The notes beneath the pieces are model-generated. The model did not search any database. It saw only the letters and a program-made list of their open reading frames with translations, and had not been told where the DNA came from. A stretch of 64,000 nucleotides of DNA from Gammaproteobacteria bacterium (GTDB lineage Bacteria > Pseudomonadota > Gammaproteobacteria > Ga0077536). This document shows, in pieces, positions 18,142 through 26,784 of the stretch; position 1 is the first letter of the stretch, and every line of letters begins with the position of its first letter. A program made the position numbers and the translations under genes. The DNA lies in the NCBI GenBank assembly GCA_016209015.1, contig JACQWY010000045.1:55598-119597 (forward strand). Direction: 5' to 3'.

Positions 18142-18161
18142 ATGTAAAGGGAGCTTTACAT
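18142..18161. promoter_or_regulatory. Perfect inverted repeat ATGTAAAG-N4-CTTTACAT, probable activator site
   Basis: Two perfect 8-base arms with a 4-base centre lie about 110 bases upstream of the -12 element of the sigma-54 promoter, the usual distance for an enhancer-binding protein site. The site also lies about 50 bases upstream of the divergent nucleotidyltransferase gene, so one regulator could control both directions. Confidence 0.6.
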
Positions 18162-18203
18162 TGTTCAAGCACCTAAGCTATCTGTTTTGTAAAAGATTTT
18201 GAC

Positions 18204-19298
18204 ATGCCGACCTGGCCCGAGCTGAGCACCGTCATCCGCGACCCCGGCGTCCTCGCCACGCTGTCGCCACGCACGTGGGAGGCCGTTCTGCCGCTCGGCC
18301 GCCGCCATGGCATATCGGGTCGGTGGTACGACGAGTTGAGTGCGCTCGGTGTCCTCGAGCGCATCCCGGCGCCGGTCGTCGCGCATCTGTGGTCCGACAG
18401 GCTCATCGCGTCCGAGCACGCCCGCATGGCGCGATGGGAGGCGAACCGGCTCGTGCACGCCTTCCACGCTTCGACGCTGCCCGTCGTGCTCCTGAAGGGG
18501 GGCGCCTACATCCACGAGGGGCTGCCGCCGGGGCGGGGCCGGCTCGTCTCGGACCTCGACGTTCTCGTCCCCGAAGCGGGCCTCGCCGAGGCCGAGGCCC
18601 TGCTGACCGCCGAGGGGTGGCGCTGCGCGGTCGGAAATGCCTACGACGAGAAGTACTTCAGGGCATGGATGCACGAGCTGCCGCCCTTCCAGCACACGGT
18701 TCGGGGCACCGTGCTCGACGTCCACCACAACATCCTGCCGCGCACCTGCAGCCTGTGCCCGGATCCAGTCGTGTTGATGAGCCGCGCCGTGCCGGCGAGT
18801 CATCCGCGTCTGCGCGTGCTGCACCCGGTCGACATGGTCGTCCACAGCGTGCTCCACGGCTTCTACAACGGCGAGTTCACGAACTGCTTTCGCGACGTGC
18901 TCGACGTCCACGAACTGCTGACGCACTGGTCGGCGCACCACCCCGGATTCTGGCCGGAACTCGTCGCGCGGGCAGCCGAGATGGGCATCGCGCGCCCCGT
19001 CCACTACGCGCTCCGCTACGCCCGACGCCTCCTCGGCACCCCGGTGCCCGCAGACGTCGTCGCACACTTCGCCCGCCATGCGCCGGGACACGTCGCGGCG
19101 CGGCTGATGGATTTCTCGGTCACCGCGACTTATCAGCCGCCGGTCGTGCCGACGCCCCGCGTGCGCATCGCCTGGCGGCTCATGCAGGTGCGCGCCCACT
19201 GGATCAAGATGCCGCCCCTGCTCCTCGCGCGCCACCTGGCGCGAAAGCTTGCGCGCCGCATCGCAGAAGGACGTACCGCGGACGATATAGTGGGGTGA
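18204..19298 (+). CDS. Nucleotidyltransferase family protein (NTP_transf_5 type)
   Basis: A 364-residue protein with the family signature LLKGGAYI followed by GRLVSDLDVLV (about residues 97-120), where the DxD aspartates should bind metal. Later conserved histidines are seen in LDVHHNILP and VHSVLHGF. Proteins of this family accompany HprK-like kinases and PqqD-like domains in XrtA-bearing genomes and in some lasso-peptide clusters. It is divergent from the Tat-protein/PqqD/kinase unit and shares its control region. It may add a nucleotide or sugar-phosphate to the phosphorylated product; the reaction is unknown. Confidence 0.85.
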   Translation: MPTWPELSTVIRDPGVLATLSPRTWEAVLPLGRRHGISGRWYDELSALGVLERIPAPVVAHLWSDRLIASEHARMARWEANRLVHAFHASTLPVVLLKGGAYIHEGLPPGRGRLVSDLDVLVPEAGLAEAEALLTAEGWRCAVGNAYDEKYFRAWMHELPPFQHTVRGTVLDVHHNILPRTCSLCPDPVVLMSRAVPASHPRLRVLHPVDMVVHSVLHGFYNGEFTNCFRDVLDVHELLTHWSAHHPGFWPELVARAAEMGIARPVHYALRYARRLLGTPVPADVVAHFARHAPGHVAARLMDFSVTATYQPPVVPTPRVRIAWRLMQVRAHWIKMPPLLLARHLARKLARRIAEGRTADDIVG

Positions 19299-19359
19299 TC
19301 ACGGCGCCGCGCGCCCGCGCGGCCGAAATCGATTTCAAGAGCACAGGTACAAACGCACC

Positions 19360-20340
19360 ATGAGCAATATCCTCGTGACCGGCGGCGCCGGCTACATCGG
19401 CAGTCACGTCGCCAAGCTGGCCGGCCGCGCCGGGCATACCCTCGTCACGCTCGACAATCTTGGCAAGGGATTTCGCGAGTCCGTCGTCGCCGGCGAGCTC
19501 GTGGTCGGAGACACGGGCGACCAGGCGCTGGTCACCGAGCTGCTGCGCACGCATTGCATAGACACGGTGATGCACTTCGCGGCGTTCACGATCGTACCGG
19601 AATCCGTCAGCGAGCCGCTCAAGTACTACCACAACAACACCTGCAAGACCCGCACCCTGATCGAGTGCTGCATGCGCGCAGGCGTCGAGAACTTCATCTT
19701 CTCCTCGACCGCGGCGGTCTACGGTATTCCCGCCGACGGCGTGTGCAGCGAGACGTCCCCGACGGGGCCTATCAATCCCTACGGCCAGTCGAAGCTCATG
19801 AGCGAGCTGATGCTGCGCGACGCGTGCGCGGCTTCGGACATGCGCCACGTGATACTGCGCTATTTCAACGTCGCGGGCAGCGACCCCGAAGGTGAAATCG
19901 GCCAGAGCACGCCGGGCGCGACGCTGCTCATCAAGGTCGCGGCAGAGGTCGCGGTCGGCAGGCGCGAGGCGCTCTACGTCTACGGCACCGACTACCCGAC
20001 GCCGGACGGGACCGGCGTCCGCGATTACATCCATGTCACGGATCTCGCCTCCGCGCATCTCGCGGCCCTCGATTATCTGAGCGCGGGCGGGAGCTCTACG
20101 ACGTTCAACTGCGGCTACGGACACGGCTACAGCGTGCGCGAGGTCATCGCGATGGTGAACCGCGTCGCCGGCAAATCGATCAACGTGGTGGAGGCGCCGC
20201 GACGCGCGGGCGATCCGCCTTCGCTCGTCGCCGAAGCCCGGCGCATCCGCGAGGCGACGGGCTGGACGCCGTCCTGGGACGATCTCGAGGCCATCGTCAC
20301 GCACTCGCTGGCCTGGGAACGCAAGCTGGTGGCGCGCTGA
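19360..20340 (+). CDS. galE: UDP-glucose 4-epimerase
   Basis: A 326-residue short-chain dehydrogenase-type epimerase. The NAD-binding GGAGYIGS (8-15), the SST triad serine-threonine (115-117) and YGQSK with Tyr141 and Lys145 are all present, with a GalE-like YGTDYPTPDGTGVRDYIHV segment. It interconverts UDP-glucose and UDP-galactose in the cytoplasm, supplying precursors for the exopolysaccharide encoded further right. Its TGA shares one base with the ATG of the protease gene (TGATG). Confidence 0.93.
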   Translation: MSNILVTGGAGYIGSHVAKLAGRAGHTLVTLDNLGKGFRESVVAGELVVGDTGDQALVTELLRTHCIDTVMHFAAFTIVPESVSEPLKYYHNNTCKTRTLIECCMRAGVENFIFSSTAAVYGIPADGVCSETSPTGPINPYGQSKLMSELMLRDACAASDMRHVILRYFNVAGSDPEGEIGQSTPGATLLIKVAAEVAVGRREALYVYGTDYPTPDGTGVRDYIHVTDLASAHLAALDYLSAGGSSTTFNCGYGHGYSVREVIAMVNRVAGKSINVVEAPRRAGDPPSLVAEARRIREATGWTPSWDDLEAIVTHSLAWERKLVAR

Positions 20341-21149
20341 TGCGCGCGGCGAACGCATTCGCCTGCGCGCTCGGACTCCTGCTCGTCATGCCCCGCGCGC
20401 CGTTCGCGGCGCAGGACCTGACGGAGCTCGTCGCCGCGGTGACGCCGGCAGTCGTCGGCGTGGGCAGCCATCAGCCGCTGCAACAGCCTCCGTCGCGCTA
20501 TCGGGGTACGGGCTTCGTGGTGGGAGACGGCAACTACTGCGCGACGAACGCGCACGTCGTTTCCGCCGAGAACGACATTAGAGCGCTGATGCCGGGCCTC
20601 GCGATCTTCGTGCCGAACGCGGGTCACCCGGAGACGCGAGTCGCGCACGTCGTATTGCGCGACGAGGATCACGACCTCGTGCTCCTCCGCTTCGAGGGCG
20701 CGCCGTTGCCCGCACTCGAGCTCGGCGGCGCGGGCACCGTGCGTCCCGGCCTCGGCATCGCGCTGACGGGCTTTCCGCTCGGCCCGCACATCGGCCTCAT
20801 CCCCGCGACCCACGTCGGCATCGTCTCCGCCGTGGGGCCGATCGCCACACCGGTCGCCGATGGCAAACAGCTCGATGCCCGCCAGATCCGGCTGAGCCGC
20901 GAGCCCTTCGAGATCTATCAGCTCGACGCCACCGCCTTCCCGGGCAACAGCGGCAGTCCGGTGTACGAGACCGCGGGCGGCCGGGTGGTCGGCGTCGTGA
21001 ACAAAGTGTTCGTCGGTGACGTGAAGGAGAAGGCGATTACCGCACCGAGCGGAATCACCTACGCGGTCCCCGTGGCCCACCTGCAGGCGCTGCTCCGCCG
21101 GGCTGAAGGCGGCGAACGCGAGAGCGAAGCCGCCGTAAAAAAACGCTGA
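20340..21149 (+). CDS. Secreted trypsin-like serine protease (S1C family)
   Basis: A 269-residue protein with a signal peptide (cleavage about residue 24) and one chymotrypsin-fold domain. The catalytic triad is visible as His72 (TNAHVV), Asp112 (DHDLVLLR) and Ser204 (GNSGSPV). There is no PDZ domain, so it is shorter than DegP/HtrA and is probably not a general protein-quality protease. It is coupled to galE and lies beside XrtA genes, so periplasmic processing linked to the envelope or EPS is possible but unproven. Confidence 0.85.
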   Translation: MRAANAFACALGLLLVMPRAPFAAQDLTELVAAVTPAVVGVGSHQPLQQPPSRYRGTGFVVGDGNYCATNAHVVSAENDIRALMPGLAIFVPNAGHPETRVAHVVLRDEDHDLVLLRFEGAPLPALELGGAGTVRPGLGIALTGFPLGPHIGLIPATHVGIVSAVGPIATPVADGKQLDARQIRLSREPFEIYQLDATAFPGNSGSPVYETAGGRVVGVVNKVFVGDVKEKAITAPSGITYAVPVAHLQALLRRAEGGERESEAAVKKR

Positions 21150-21155
21150 GGGCGC

Positions 21156-22514
21156 TCAGGCCCCGCGCTGCGCCCGGCGTACGGGCGCCGTCTGCCAGGG
21201 CGGGGCGCTGTCCTCCAGCGCCTTGTAATCGTAGAGACCCGGTTCGGGCAACGGCGGCGCGCCGGCGGGGCGTGCGAGCTGACGCTCGACGAGTCCGTTC
21301 GCGATCACGGCAACCGCGATGAGGTGATAGGGCAAATCGAAGTAAGCGAGCCCGAGGAACGCGCCGCCGGTCAGATAGGCGAGCAGCGAGACCTGGATCA
21401 TGCGGGAGAGCTCGTTCGCCCATGCGACTTCCGGGATACCTTCGGTCCGTTTCATGATCGCGCTACACAATCGATAGCCCATGAAGATCGTGAGCAGGAA
21501 GAACACGAGCCCCGGAAAACCCTGTTCGGCGAGGACCTGGAAGTAGATGCTGTGAGCATCGTGATGATCGAGGGGGTTCGGCGCGTATTTGTAGAACAGG
21601 AGCTTCGTGAACGTGCGCATGCCGCCGCCGGTCAGCGGCCGGTCTTTCGCGAGATTCCAGGCGAAGTACCAGGCGTTGATGCGCCCCATCGCCGAGGAAT
21701 CCTCCTGATAGGTGTGGATCGTGTTCATGCGATCGAACCACTTGTCGGGCATGAGGCTCACCGCGATCGGCACGGCGGCGACCACGAGCAGCAACATCGC
21801 GGCCCGGCGTTTGCTCTTCCACACGAGCGAAGCCGTCATCATGCCCATGGCGAGCAACGCGCCCCGCGAGTACGTCGACAATGCGCTGACGAGGGAGAAC
21901 GCCATCGTGCCGAGGTAGACGTTCTTGTGCAGCTTCTTCGGCGTGAAGACCTGGAAGTACCGGAGCAAGGGCATGACCATGAGCAGCGCGAGTGCGATTT
22001 CGTTGTTGCCGTCGATCGCGCTGTCGGGCGGGCCCCAGACCCGCGATTCGAAGCCCGTCCCTATCGCGAACACGGCGCCCTTCACGCCGTAGAAGCCGAT
22101 CGACATCGCGACGACGAGCAGGAAGGCCTCGAGCCGCACCCGATTCGTGATGAGCAACATCATGCACAACGTCAGGCCCTGCCCTTTGATGAAGCGTGTC
22201 CAGTACGTGAACGCGCCATCGGGATTCAGGGCCGTCGCGAGCGTGATGCACGTCCAGAGCACGAACAACGCCCACGGCCAGAGCACTGCGGAGCGCGGCA
22301 TGCGGCCCGGCTCGCGGTTCAGCACCATGCCGAGGAACAGCGCGCCCGCGGTAATCGCGGCGACAGGGAAATCGTAGGCGAAGCTCCAGCACAGCCGGTG
22401 CGGAGCCATATAGGAAATCCAGGCCCACATGAGGATGCCGATCCACGGCCGGCGCAGGATGTACGGGATGGCACCGATGACGATGCCGACGATGATGATG
22501 TCTCTGAAAGGCAT
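21156..22514 (-). CDS. O-antigen ligase-like O-glycosylation ligase, exosortase A system-associated
   Basis: A 452-residue polytopic membrane protein with about ten hydrophobic segments and the large periplasmic loop of Wzy/WaaL ligases (FDRMNTIHTYQEDSSAMGRINAW and HHDAHSIYFQVLAEQG are characteristic). It matches the ligase that accompanies exosortase A and is thought to transfer polymerised glycan to a protein or other acceptor in the periplasm. The start is the ATG at 22514; the frame upstream of it is hydrophilic and unlike the family. It converges on the serine protease gene and is divergent from the acyl-CoA ligase gene. Confidence 0.9.
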   Translation of the reverse strand: MPFRDIIIVGIVIGAIPYILRRPWIGILMWAWISYMAPHRLCWSFAYDFPVAAITAGALFLGMVLNREPGRMPRSAVLWPWALFVLWTCITLATALNPDGAFTYWTRFIKGQGLTLCMMLLITNRVRLEAFLLVVAMSIGFYGVKGAVFAIGTGFESRVWGPPDSAIDGNNEIALALLMVMPLLRYFQVFTPKKLHKNVYLGTMAFSLVSALSTYSRGALLAMGMMTASLVWKSKRRAAMLLLVVAAVPIAVSLMPDKWFDRMNTIHTYQEDSSAMGRINAWYFAWNLAKDRPLTGGGMRTFTKLLFYKYAPNPLDHHDAHSIYFQVLAEQGFPGLVFFLLTIFMGYRLCSAIMKRTEGIPEVAWANELSRMIQVSLLAYLTGGAFLGLAYFDLPYHLIAVAVIANGLVERQLARPAGAPPLPEPGLYDYKALEDSAPPWQTAPVRRAQRGA

Positions 22515-22765
22515 GGCTCGAAGCTCGAAACACTCTCTGTCTGTGGGACGGCATGCGTTGCGGGCACGCACACCGGACGCGTCGCGCGGCACGCGCGTTA
22601 GCCAATGCCCGGGTTTAAAGGTAGTCTAAAGCCCGGCCGCTAAGCCGGCCAGGAAATTGGCGGCGCAGCGCGGAGAAAGTTAACGAAGTTTTTCGCGCGC
22701 GACCATCGCTCCACACTCCCGAGCCGTCACGACAGAGTAAACTCGAGCCCGAGCTGCCAGCCACG

Positions 22766-24361
22766 ATGTCCGCCCTACTGCACCACACCCTGTTCGCCAC
22801 CGCCGCGACGAGTCCCGAGCGCAGCGCGCTCGTCCACGACCGCGCCGGCACCCTGGATTTCGCGACGACCGCGACCGCGGTGGAGGCGCTCGCCGCCCGC
22901 TTGATCGACCTCGGCATCGCGCCGAACGATCGCGTCGCAATATACCTGCCGAAGGTCGTGACGACGCCCGTCGCCTTCTATGCGGCGACGCTCGCGGGTG
23001 GCGTTTTCGTGCCGGTGAATCCCGTGTTGAAGGCGCCGCAGGTCGCGCACATCCTCGCCGACTGCAACGTGCGCGTGCTCGTCACGAGCCCGGATCGTCT
23101 GAAGCTCCTGCAGGAAGAGCTCGCGCCGCTCGCCGATTTGCGGCACGTGATCCTCACCGACGAGCCGGCCGGGTTCACGCCCGCGCTGCCGTACGCGGTG
23201 TGGGATCCGCTGCGCGACGGCCGCATGCCACCCGCCGGCTGCCGCTTCCCACGGCGCATCGATGCCGACATGGCCGCGATCCTCTACACCTCCGGCAGCA
23301 CCGGCAAACCGAAAGGCGTCATCCTCTCGCATCGGAACGTCGTGACGGGCGCCGAGAGCGTCGCCGAGTATCTCGAGATCGGCGCCGACGATCGCCTGCT
23401 CGCCGTGCTGCCGTTCAGTTTCGACTACGGCATGAATCAATTGACGACCTGCATGCTGAAGGGCGCGACCTGCGTGCTGTTCGATTACCTCCTGCCGCGC
23501 GACGTGCTGAAAGCCGTCGCGAAGCATCGCATCACGGGCCTCGCGGCCGTACCGCCGCTGTGGGCGCAGGTCGCGGCGCTCGAGTGGCCCGCCGAAGCGA
23601 AGGCGAATCTCCGGTACATCACGAATTCGGGCGGCCACATGCCGGATCAGGTCCTGCAGCGGCTGCGCGAAGAGCTGCCGGGGACGCGGCCGTTCCTGAT
23701 GTACGGCCTCACCGAGGCATTCCGTTCGACGTATCTGCCGCCCGAGAAGATCGACGAGCGTCGCGGCTCGATCGGCAAGGCGATCCCGAATGCGGAGATC
23801 ATGGTCGTGAACGCGGAAGGTCAGCCCGTCGGTCCGCGGGAGCACGGCGAGCTCGTACACCGCGGCTCGCTCGTCGCACTCGGCTACTGGAACGACGAGG
23901 AGCGCACCTCGGTGCGCTTCCGCCCGGCGCCGCATCAGCCGGCCGGCATCCCGACGGTCGAGCTCGCGGTGTGGTCCGGCGACACGGTGTGGCAGGACGA
24001 GGAGGGTTATCTCTATTTCGTCGGCCGCGACGACGGCATGATCAAGAGCTCCGGCTATCGGATCAGTCCGGAGGAGATCGAGGAAGTCGCCTACGGCACC
24101 GGCATGGTCGCCGCGGCGGCCGCGATCGGCGTGCCGCACGAAACGCTCGGACATGCCATCGTGCTCGTCGTCTCGCCCGCACCGGAGCAGGCGCCGACAC
24201 CCGAAGCGCTGCTCGAGGCCTGCCGCCGGCAACTGCCGAACTTCATGCATCCTGCGCAGGTGGTGATCAGCACCGACCTGCCCCTCAATCCGAACGGCAA
24301 GATCAACCGCCGCCAGCTCACCGAGGATCTGCAGGATCTCTACGGCGCGGCCGCGCACTGA
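22766..24361 (+). CDS. Acyl-CoA ligase (AMP-forming), exosortase A system-associated
   Basis: A 531-residue adenylate-forming enzyme. The AMP-binding motif YTSGSTGKPKG (about 173-183), the YGLTEAFRSTYLP block, and a C-terminal GYRISPEEIEE with the catalytic lysine in NGKINRR are present. It matches the ligase regularly found with exosortase A, where it is thought to load an acyl or amino-acid substrate, perhaps onto the small acyl carrier protein encoded at 34110. The substrate is unknown. The PLP decarboxylase gene follows 9 bases later. Confidence 0.92.
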   Translation: MSALLHHTLFATAATSPERSALVHDRAGTLDFATTATAVEALAARLIDLGIAPNDRVAIYLPKVVTTPVAFYAATLAGGVFVPVNPVLKAPQVAHILADCNVRVLVTSPDRLKLLQEELAPLADLRHVILTDEPAGFTPALPYAVWDPLRDGRMPPAGCRFPRRIDADMAAILYTSGSTGKPKGVILSHRNVVTGAESVAEYLEIGADDRLLAVLPFSFDYGMNQLTTCMLKGATCVLFDYLLPRDVLKAVAKHRITGLAAVPPLWAQVAALEWPAEAKANLRYITNSGGHMPDQVLQRLREELPGTRPFLMYGLTEAFRSTYLPPEKIDERRGSIGKAIPNAEIMVVNAEGQPVGPREHGELVHRGSLVALGYWNDEERTSVRFRPAPHQPAGIPTVELAVWSGDTVWQDEEGYLYFVGRDDGMIKSSGYRISPEEIEEVAYGTGMVAAAAAIGVPHETLGHAIVLVVSPAPEQAPTPEALLEACRRQLPNFMHPAQVVISTDLPLNPNGKINRRQLTEDLQDLYGAAAH

Positions 24362-24370
24362 GGCCGCGCG

Positions 24371-25606
24371 ATGAGCGAGACGCCCGTCACCCACGACCGC
24401 CTGCGCCGCCTCCACGTCGCGGGCCCCGAGCTCGAAATCAACGGTCAGCCGCTGAGCCGCCTCGTCGCGCGCGTCGGCCGTACGCCGTTCTATGCCTACG
24501 ATCGCGCGGCGCTCACGGCGCGCGTCGCCGGGCTGCGCGCCGCGCTGCCCGCGGAGGTCGAGCTGCATTACGCGGTGAAGGCGAATCCCATGCCGGCCGT
24601 CGTCGGCCACATGGCCCCGCTCGTCGACGGCTTCGACGTCGCCTCCCAGGGCGAGCTGCTCGTCGCGCTCGACGCCGGCATGTCGCCGCGCGAGATCAGC
24701 TTCGCCGGCCCGGCCAAGACCGGGCTCGAGCTCGCGTCCGCCGTCGCCGCCGGAATTTGTGTGAACGTCGAATCCGAGCTCGAGCTCACCCGCCTCGCCG
24801 CCATCGCCGAGCGCACGGGCTGGACACCGCGGATCGCGCTGCGCGTGAATCCCGATTTCGAATTGAAGGGCGCCGGCATGAAGATGGGCGGTGCGCCGCG
24901 CCAGTTCGGCATCGACGCCGAGCGCATTCCGGCCGCGCTCGAATCCGCCCGCATGCTCGGACTCGCGCTCGAAGGCCTGCACATCTTCTGCGGCTCGCAG
25001 AATCTCAGCGCCGAGGCGCTCGGCGATGCGAACCGCAAGACGCTCGATCTCGCTGCGCGACTCACCGACCATCATCGCGACGGCTTCCGCTTCGTGAACA
25101 TCGGCGGCGGCTACGGCATTCCGTATTTCCCCGGCGAGAAGCCGTTCGATCTCGCCGCCGTCGGCGCCGCGCTCGGCGGCTCGATCGCCGAGTTCCGCCC
25201 GGCGCTCGGCGCGGCGCGCATCGTCATCGAGCTCGGTCGCTACCTCGTCGGCGAAGCCGGCTACTACGTCTGCGAAGTCACGGACGTCAAAGTCTCGAAG
25301 GGCCAGACGTTCGCGATGGTGAACGGCGGCCTGCATCATCATCTCGCGAACTCCGGAAATTTCGGCCAGGTATTGCGCAAGAACTATCCCGTCGTCGTCG
25401 GCAACCGTCTCGACGCGAAGCCCGTGGCGAGCGTGACCGTCGTCGGTCCCCTGTGCACGCCGCTCGACATCGTCGCCGATCGCATGCTGCTGCCTGCGCT
25501 CGCGGTGGGCGACCTAGTCGTCGTGCTTCAATCGGGGGCCTACGGCTACACGGCGAGCCCGCAGCGCTTCCTGAGCCATCCTGCGCCGGTGGAGATCCTC
25601 GTCTGA
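24371..25606 (+). CDS. PLP-dependent decarboxylase, exosortase A system-associated
   Basis: A 411-residue fold-III decarboxylase of the diaminopimelate/ornithine decarboxylase class. Lys70 in HYAVKANP is the PLP lysine; the GGGYGIPY glycine loop and the VVGPLCTPLD block that brings the partner-subunit cysteine are visible. It is the decarboxylase that accompanies XrtA. With the adjacent ligase it probably makes an amine or activated amino-acid derivative used to decorate the polysaccharide or sorted proteins; the substrate is not known. The stop overlaps the next start. Confidence 0.92.
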   Translation: MSETPVTHDRLRRLHVAGPELEINGQPLSRLVARVGRTPFYAYDRAALTARVAGLRAALPAEVELHYAVKANPMPAVVGHMAPLVDGFDVASQGELLVALDAGMSPREISFAGPAKTGLELASAVAAGICVNVESELELTRLAAIAERTGWTPRIALRVNPDFELKGAGMKMGGAPRQFGIDAERIPAALESARMLGLALEGLHIFCGSQNLSAEALGDANRKTLDLAARLTDHHRDGFRFVNIGGGYGIPYFPGEKPFDLAAVGAALGGSIAEFRPALGAARIVIELGRYLVGEAGYYVCEVTDVKVSKGQTFAMVNGGLHHHLANSGNFGQVLRKNYPVVVGNRLDAKPVASVTVVGPLCTPLDIVADRMLLPALAVGDLVVVLQSGAYGYTASPQRFLSHPAPVEILV

Positions 25607-26775
25607 GTCCGCGGAAGCCCGAGCGTCTGCGTTCGCTCCCCGCCCGTCTGCTGATCTGCGTGGCGCTTTGCGTGCTCGCGGCCGTGCCGCGGGCGTTCGC
25701 GGCGACGACCTATTTCCTCGTCACCGTCGATACCGAGACTTCGTCCGGCTGCGGACCGCAGGGCTGCTTCCCCGACGGCATCGAAGACCGCATCCTCGGC
25801 GAGCACGAGGGCCGCCGCCTCGGCGCGCCGCTCATCATGGACATGCTCGAGCAGCGCGGCATGCGCGGTAACTTCTTCGTCAACGCCTACATCGGCTCGG
25901 TCTACCCGGCGGACGACATCAAACGCTTCGTGCAGGAGATGCTCGAACGCGGGCACGACGTGCAATTCCACGCGCATCCCGAGTTCCGCTGCTTCAAGAC
26001 CTGCCCGAAAGAGGACCTCGCCTGCCGCGCACGCTGCATCAAGGAGGACAGCTTCATCGTCGGCAACACCTACGAGAACCAACTGAAGATACTGAAGGAA
26101 GGCGCGGACGCGATCCGCGAGTGGACGGGCGGCCGGCCGCTGCTCGCCTACCGCGGCGGCGGTTACGTCGCGGACGAGAACACGCTGAAGGCGCTGCGCG
26201 CGCTCGACGTGCCGATCGACATGTCGCTGAGCGGCCCGGAGCATCCGCTCGCCCGCAGGCTGCCGCTCAACAAGGCCGCCGAGCTCGAGGGCATGCTCGA
26301 GATCCCGCTCTACGATTTCACCGAGAACCTGTTCGGCCACAAGCGCAACAAGCACCTCGACGTCGAGACGACGTCCTGGCCCGAACAGCGGGCGATCATC
26401 GAGGAGGGCATCGCCCACGACGTGCGCGTGATCGTGCTCATGATGCACAGCTTCAGCTTCTGCGAGGCGACGCGCGGCTGTCCGGCGCAGGCCAGCATCG
26501 ATCGCTTCGCGAAGCTTCTCGATTACCTGAAGGCGCGCCCCGAGGTGAAGGTCGTGACGGTGAGCGCGCTGTGGGACGCCTACCGCAAGGATCCGACGAT
26601 CCTCACCGGCGGCAGCGGGCACGTGCCGGAGACCGGCTACTGGCTCACGCTCCGGCGCAGCGCCGAACGCTTCGACGAAGGATGGTCGAATCGCCTCTTT
26701 CTGCTCGGCAATCTCTTCGCCTGCCTCGCGATCCTGGGCGTCGCCGTCCGGCTGCTCCTCCGCACCCGGCGCTGA
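25603..26775 (+). CDS. Secreted polysaccharide deacetylase-like protein with C-terminal membrane segment, probable CTG start
   Basis: About 390 residues: an N-terminal signal segment (LLICVALCVLAAVPRAFA), a NodB-like domain (VDTETSSG for the metal aspartate, VQFHAHPEF for histidines, MMHSFSF later) and a C-terminal transmembrane helix (LFLLGNLFACLAILGVAVRLLL) with an Arg-rich end. No ATG, GTG or TTG gives a full signal peptide. A CTG at 25603 does, overlaps the decarboxylase TGA (CTGA) and has GGTGGAG eight bases upstream, so it is the preferred start; GTG at 25660 would remove the charged N-terminus. Likely periplasmic and membrane-anchored; deacetylation is inferred. Confidence 0.72.
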   Translation: MSPRKPERLRSLPARLLICVALCVLAAVPRAFAATTYFLVTVDTETSSGCGPQGCFPDGIEDRILGEHEGRRLGAPLIMDMLEQRGMRGNFFVNAYIGSVYPADDIKRFVQEMLERGHDVQFHAHPEFRCFKTCPKEDLACRARCIKEDSFIVGNTYENQLKILKEGADAIREWTGGRPLLAYRGGGYVADENTLKALRALDVPIDMSLSGPEHPLARRLPLNKAAELEGMLEIPLYDFTENLFGHKRNKHLDVETTSWPEQRAIIEEGIAHDVRVIVLMMHSFSFCEATRGCPAQASIDRFAKLLDYLKARPEVKVVTVSALWDAYRKDPTILTGGSGHVPETGYWLTLRRSAERFDEGWSNRLFLLGNLFACLAILGVAVRLLLRTRR

Positions 26776-26784
26776 ACGCCGCGC

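Noticed and set aside
18165..19235. Long leftward frame opposite the nucleotidyltransferase gene
   Set aside because: It is the antisense shadow of a gene with clear family motifs; the protein is a low-complexity Arg/His/Asp-rich string.
22775..25342. 855-codon leftward frame opposite the acyl-CoA ligase and decarboxylase
   Set aside because: It spans two well-identified genes on the other strand and has no domain of its own; stop-free antisense frames are expected in such GC-rich DNA.
23200..25602. Upstream extension of the secreted deacetylase-like frame through the ligase and decarboxylase genes
   Set aside because: The in-frame extension is Arg-rich shadow sequence; the real protein begins with the signal peptide at the overlap with the decarboxylase stop.
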